From Sphaerotilus mobilis (lineage in GTDB: Bacteria > Pseudomonadota > Gammaproteobacteria > Burkholderiales > Burkholderiaceae_C), in contig NZ_SGWV01000007.1 of assembly GCF_004216565.1 (NCBI RefSeq), positions 62,001 to 126,000 on the forward strand: DNA of 64,000 bases, read 5' to 3'. Positions 63,419-64,000 of this stretch are shown piece after piece (position 1 is the first letter of the stretch; each line of letters starts with the position of its first letter). Both the position numbers and the translations under genes were made by a program. Under the pieces are notes generated by a model. It was not told the DNA's origin, ran no database searches, and saw nothing but the letters and a program-made list of their open reading frames with translations.

Positions 63419-64000
63419 TCAGGCCAGCAGTGGCACCGCCATGTCCTTGACCACCTGCGGCGCGATCAGGCTGGGCGTCTGGGCATAGCCCAGGTCGGCC
63501 AGTTCGCGGCCGACCGCCTCGACCAGCTGGGCGAAGCTCAGCGTGCGGGCGGCGCCCTTGCGTCGACCGGCGGCCTCGCGGCGGTCGCGCCTCAGGGTCT
63601 TGACCAGGCTGTAGGTGAAGGCGCCGTGGGCGATCGGGCCGTGTTCGTACTCATGCGCGAACTGGGCATCGCTGCAGGCGTAGATCAGCGTCGGCAGATA
63701 CGGTCCGAGGTGGCCGCGCGCCTGCGCCGTGCCGGCCTTGCGGGTGCTGGCCGGTGCGCTGCCCGCGCGCAGGTCCATCGCCTGCCCGAGCCGGTGGGTG
63801 GCACGCAGGGGGGTGTCGTCGCGACCGCTGCCGGCCGCTCGTGTCGGCGCCTTGCCATTGAAGCGTTCGTCATAGGCCTTGCTGGGCGCCTCGAAGCTGC
63901 GCGGCAGCCACATCTCGCGCGCGCCATCCCAGCGCAGCATGCGGTGGCGGATGTCGTCGGGCGGGTTCAGGCCGCGCACGCGCTGGGCCGCCGCACGGGT
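63419..64000 (-). CDS. Caspase-like (peptidase C14 / metacaspase) protein, C-terminal part
   Basis: The frame is open to the window edge, so the N-terminal part, including the expected His-Cys dyad, lies outside. The visible 194 residues contain LIYACSDAQFAHEYEHG and GAFTYSLVKTLRR, which match the segment after the catalytic cysteine in bacterial caspase-like proteases. A preceding stretch rich in Arg, Ala and Pro looks like an insertion. The target and role are unknown. It converges on phoX. Confidence 0.65.
   Translation of the reverse strand, partial: TRAAAQRVRGLNPPDDIRHRMLRWDGAREMWLPRSFEAPSKAYDERFNGKAPTRAAGSGRDDTPLRATHRLGQAMDLRAGSAPASTRKAGTAQARGHLGPYLPTLIYACSDAQFAHEYEHGPIAHGAFTYSLVKTLRRDRREAAGRRKGAARTLSFAQLVEAVGRELADLGYAQTPSLIAPQVVKDMAVPLLA

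Overview
The window is 64 kb of GC-rich, densely coded chromosome with no tRNA, rRNA, insertion sequence or CRISPR that I can see. Gene content and gene order point to a betaproteobacterium of the order Burkholderiales. The clearest pointers are a polyhydroxyalkanoate synthase plus acetoacetyl-CoA reductase, an OhrR/Ohr pair, a type II QueF, and a membrane-bound hydrogenase locus whose order (hoxKG-Z-M-L-O-Q-R-T-V, hypABFCDE, hoxABCJ) is that of Ralstonia eutropha. I cannot name the species.

Layout. 1-8.4 kb: the end of mltB, an ABC-F protein, a radical-SAM-like protein that has lost its iron-sulfur motif and sits behind a LexA box, the ohrR/ohr peroxide module, an asparaginase divergent from lexA, a small hypothetical gene and mnmH. 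8.5-13.6 kb: phaB and phaC (minus strand), a small membrane protein, pgeF, a maleylacetoacetate isomerase-type GST and a NUDIX hydrolase. 13.7-25.7 kb: a complete Lap-type biofilm module (exporter LapB/LapC/LapE, adhesin LapA, c-di-GMP receptor LapD, protease LapG). 25.7-29.9 kb: a minus-strand run of ctpA, moeB/thiF, a LOG-family gene and arginase. 30-32.8 kb: a divergent ferric-iron ABC ATPase/permease pair around a Fur box, without a binding protein. 32.9-35.2 kb: a ligase-associated-type exonuclease, queF and a Spx/ArsC-like protein. 35.2-40.8 kb: an arsenic island (acr3, arsC, arsJ, gap, arsI, arsR) with a thioredoxin-like gene in the middle on the opposite strand. 41-60.1 kb: an uninterrupted plus-strand hydrogenase locus of about 19 kb. 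60.1-64 kb: an AlkC/AlkD-like HEAT-repeat protein, PhoX behind a Pho-box candidate, and the end of a caspase-like protein cut by the window edge.

How the genes work together. The hydrogenase locus is self-contained. It has structural subunits, a cytochrome b anchor, a maturation protease, Ni and CN/CO insertion proteins, accessory chaperones, and a H2-sensing regulatory hydrogenase with its kinase and sigma54 activator. A -24/-12 promoter and an IHF site lie just upstream of hoxK. HoxK carries the two extra cysteines (mature C19 and C120) that mark oxygen-tolerant enzymes, so aerobic H2 oxidation is the expected lifestyle. The Lap genes form a second closed circuit: secretion, retention, sensing and proteolytic release of one surface adhesin.

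Most noteworthy: the LexA-associated cysteine-less radical-SAM-like gene; a 68-residue His-rich membrane protein between hoxG and hoxZ; an in-frame 12-bp repeat joining hypA to hypB plus a His-rich insertion inside HypB; an RTX-less LapA with a variant cleavage site; and an NTF2-like tail on the TolC-type exporter. All functional statements are inferred from reading the sequence; no database search was run.
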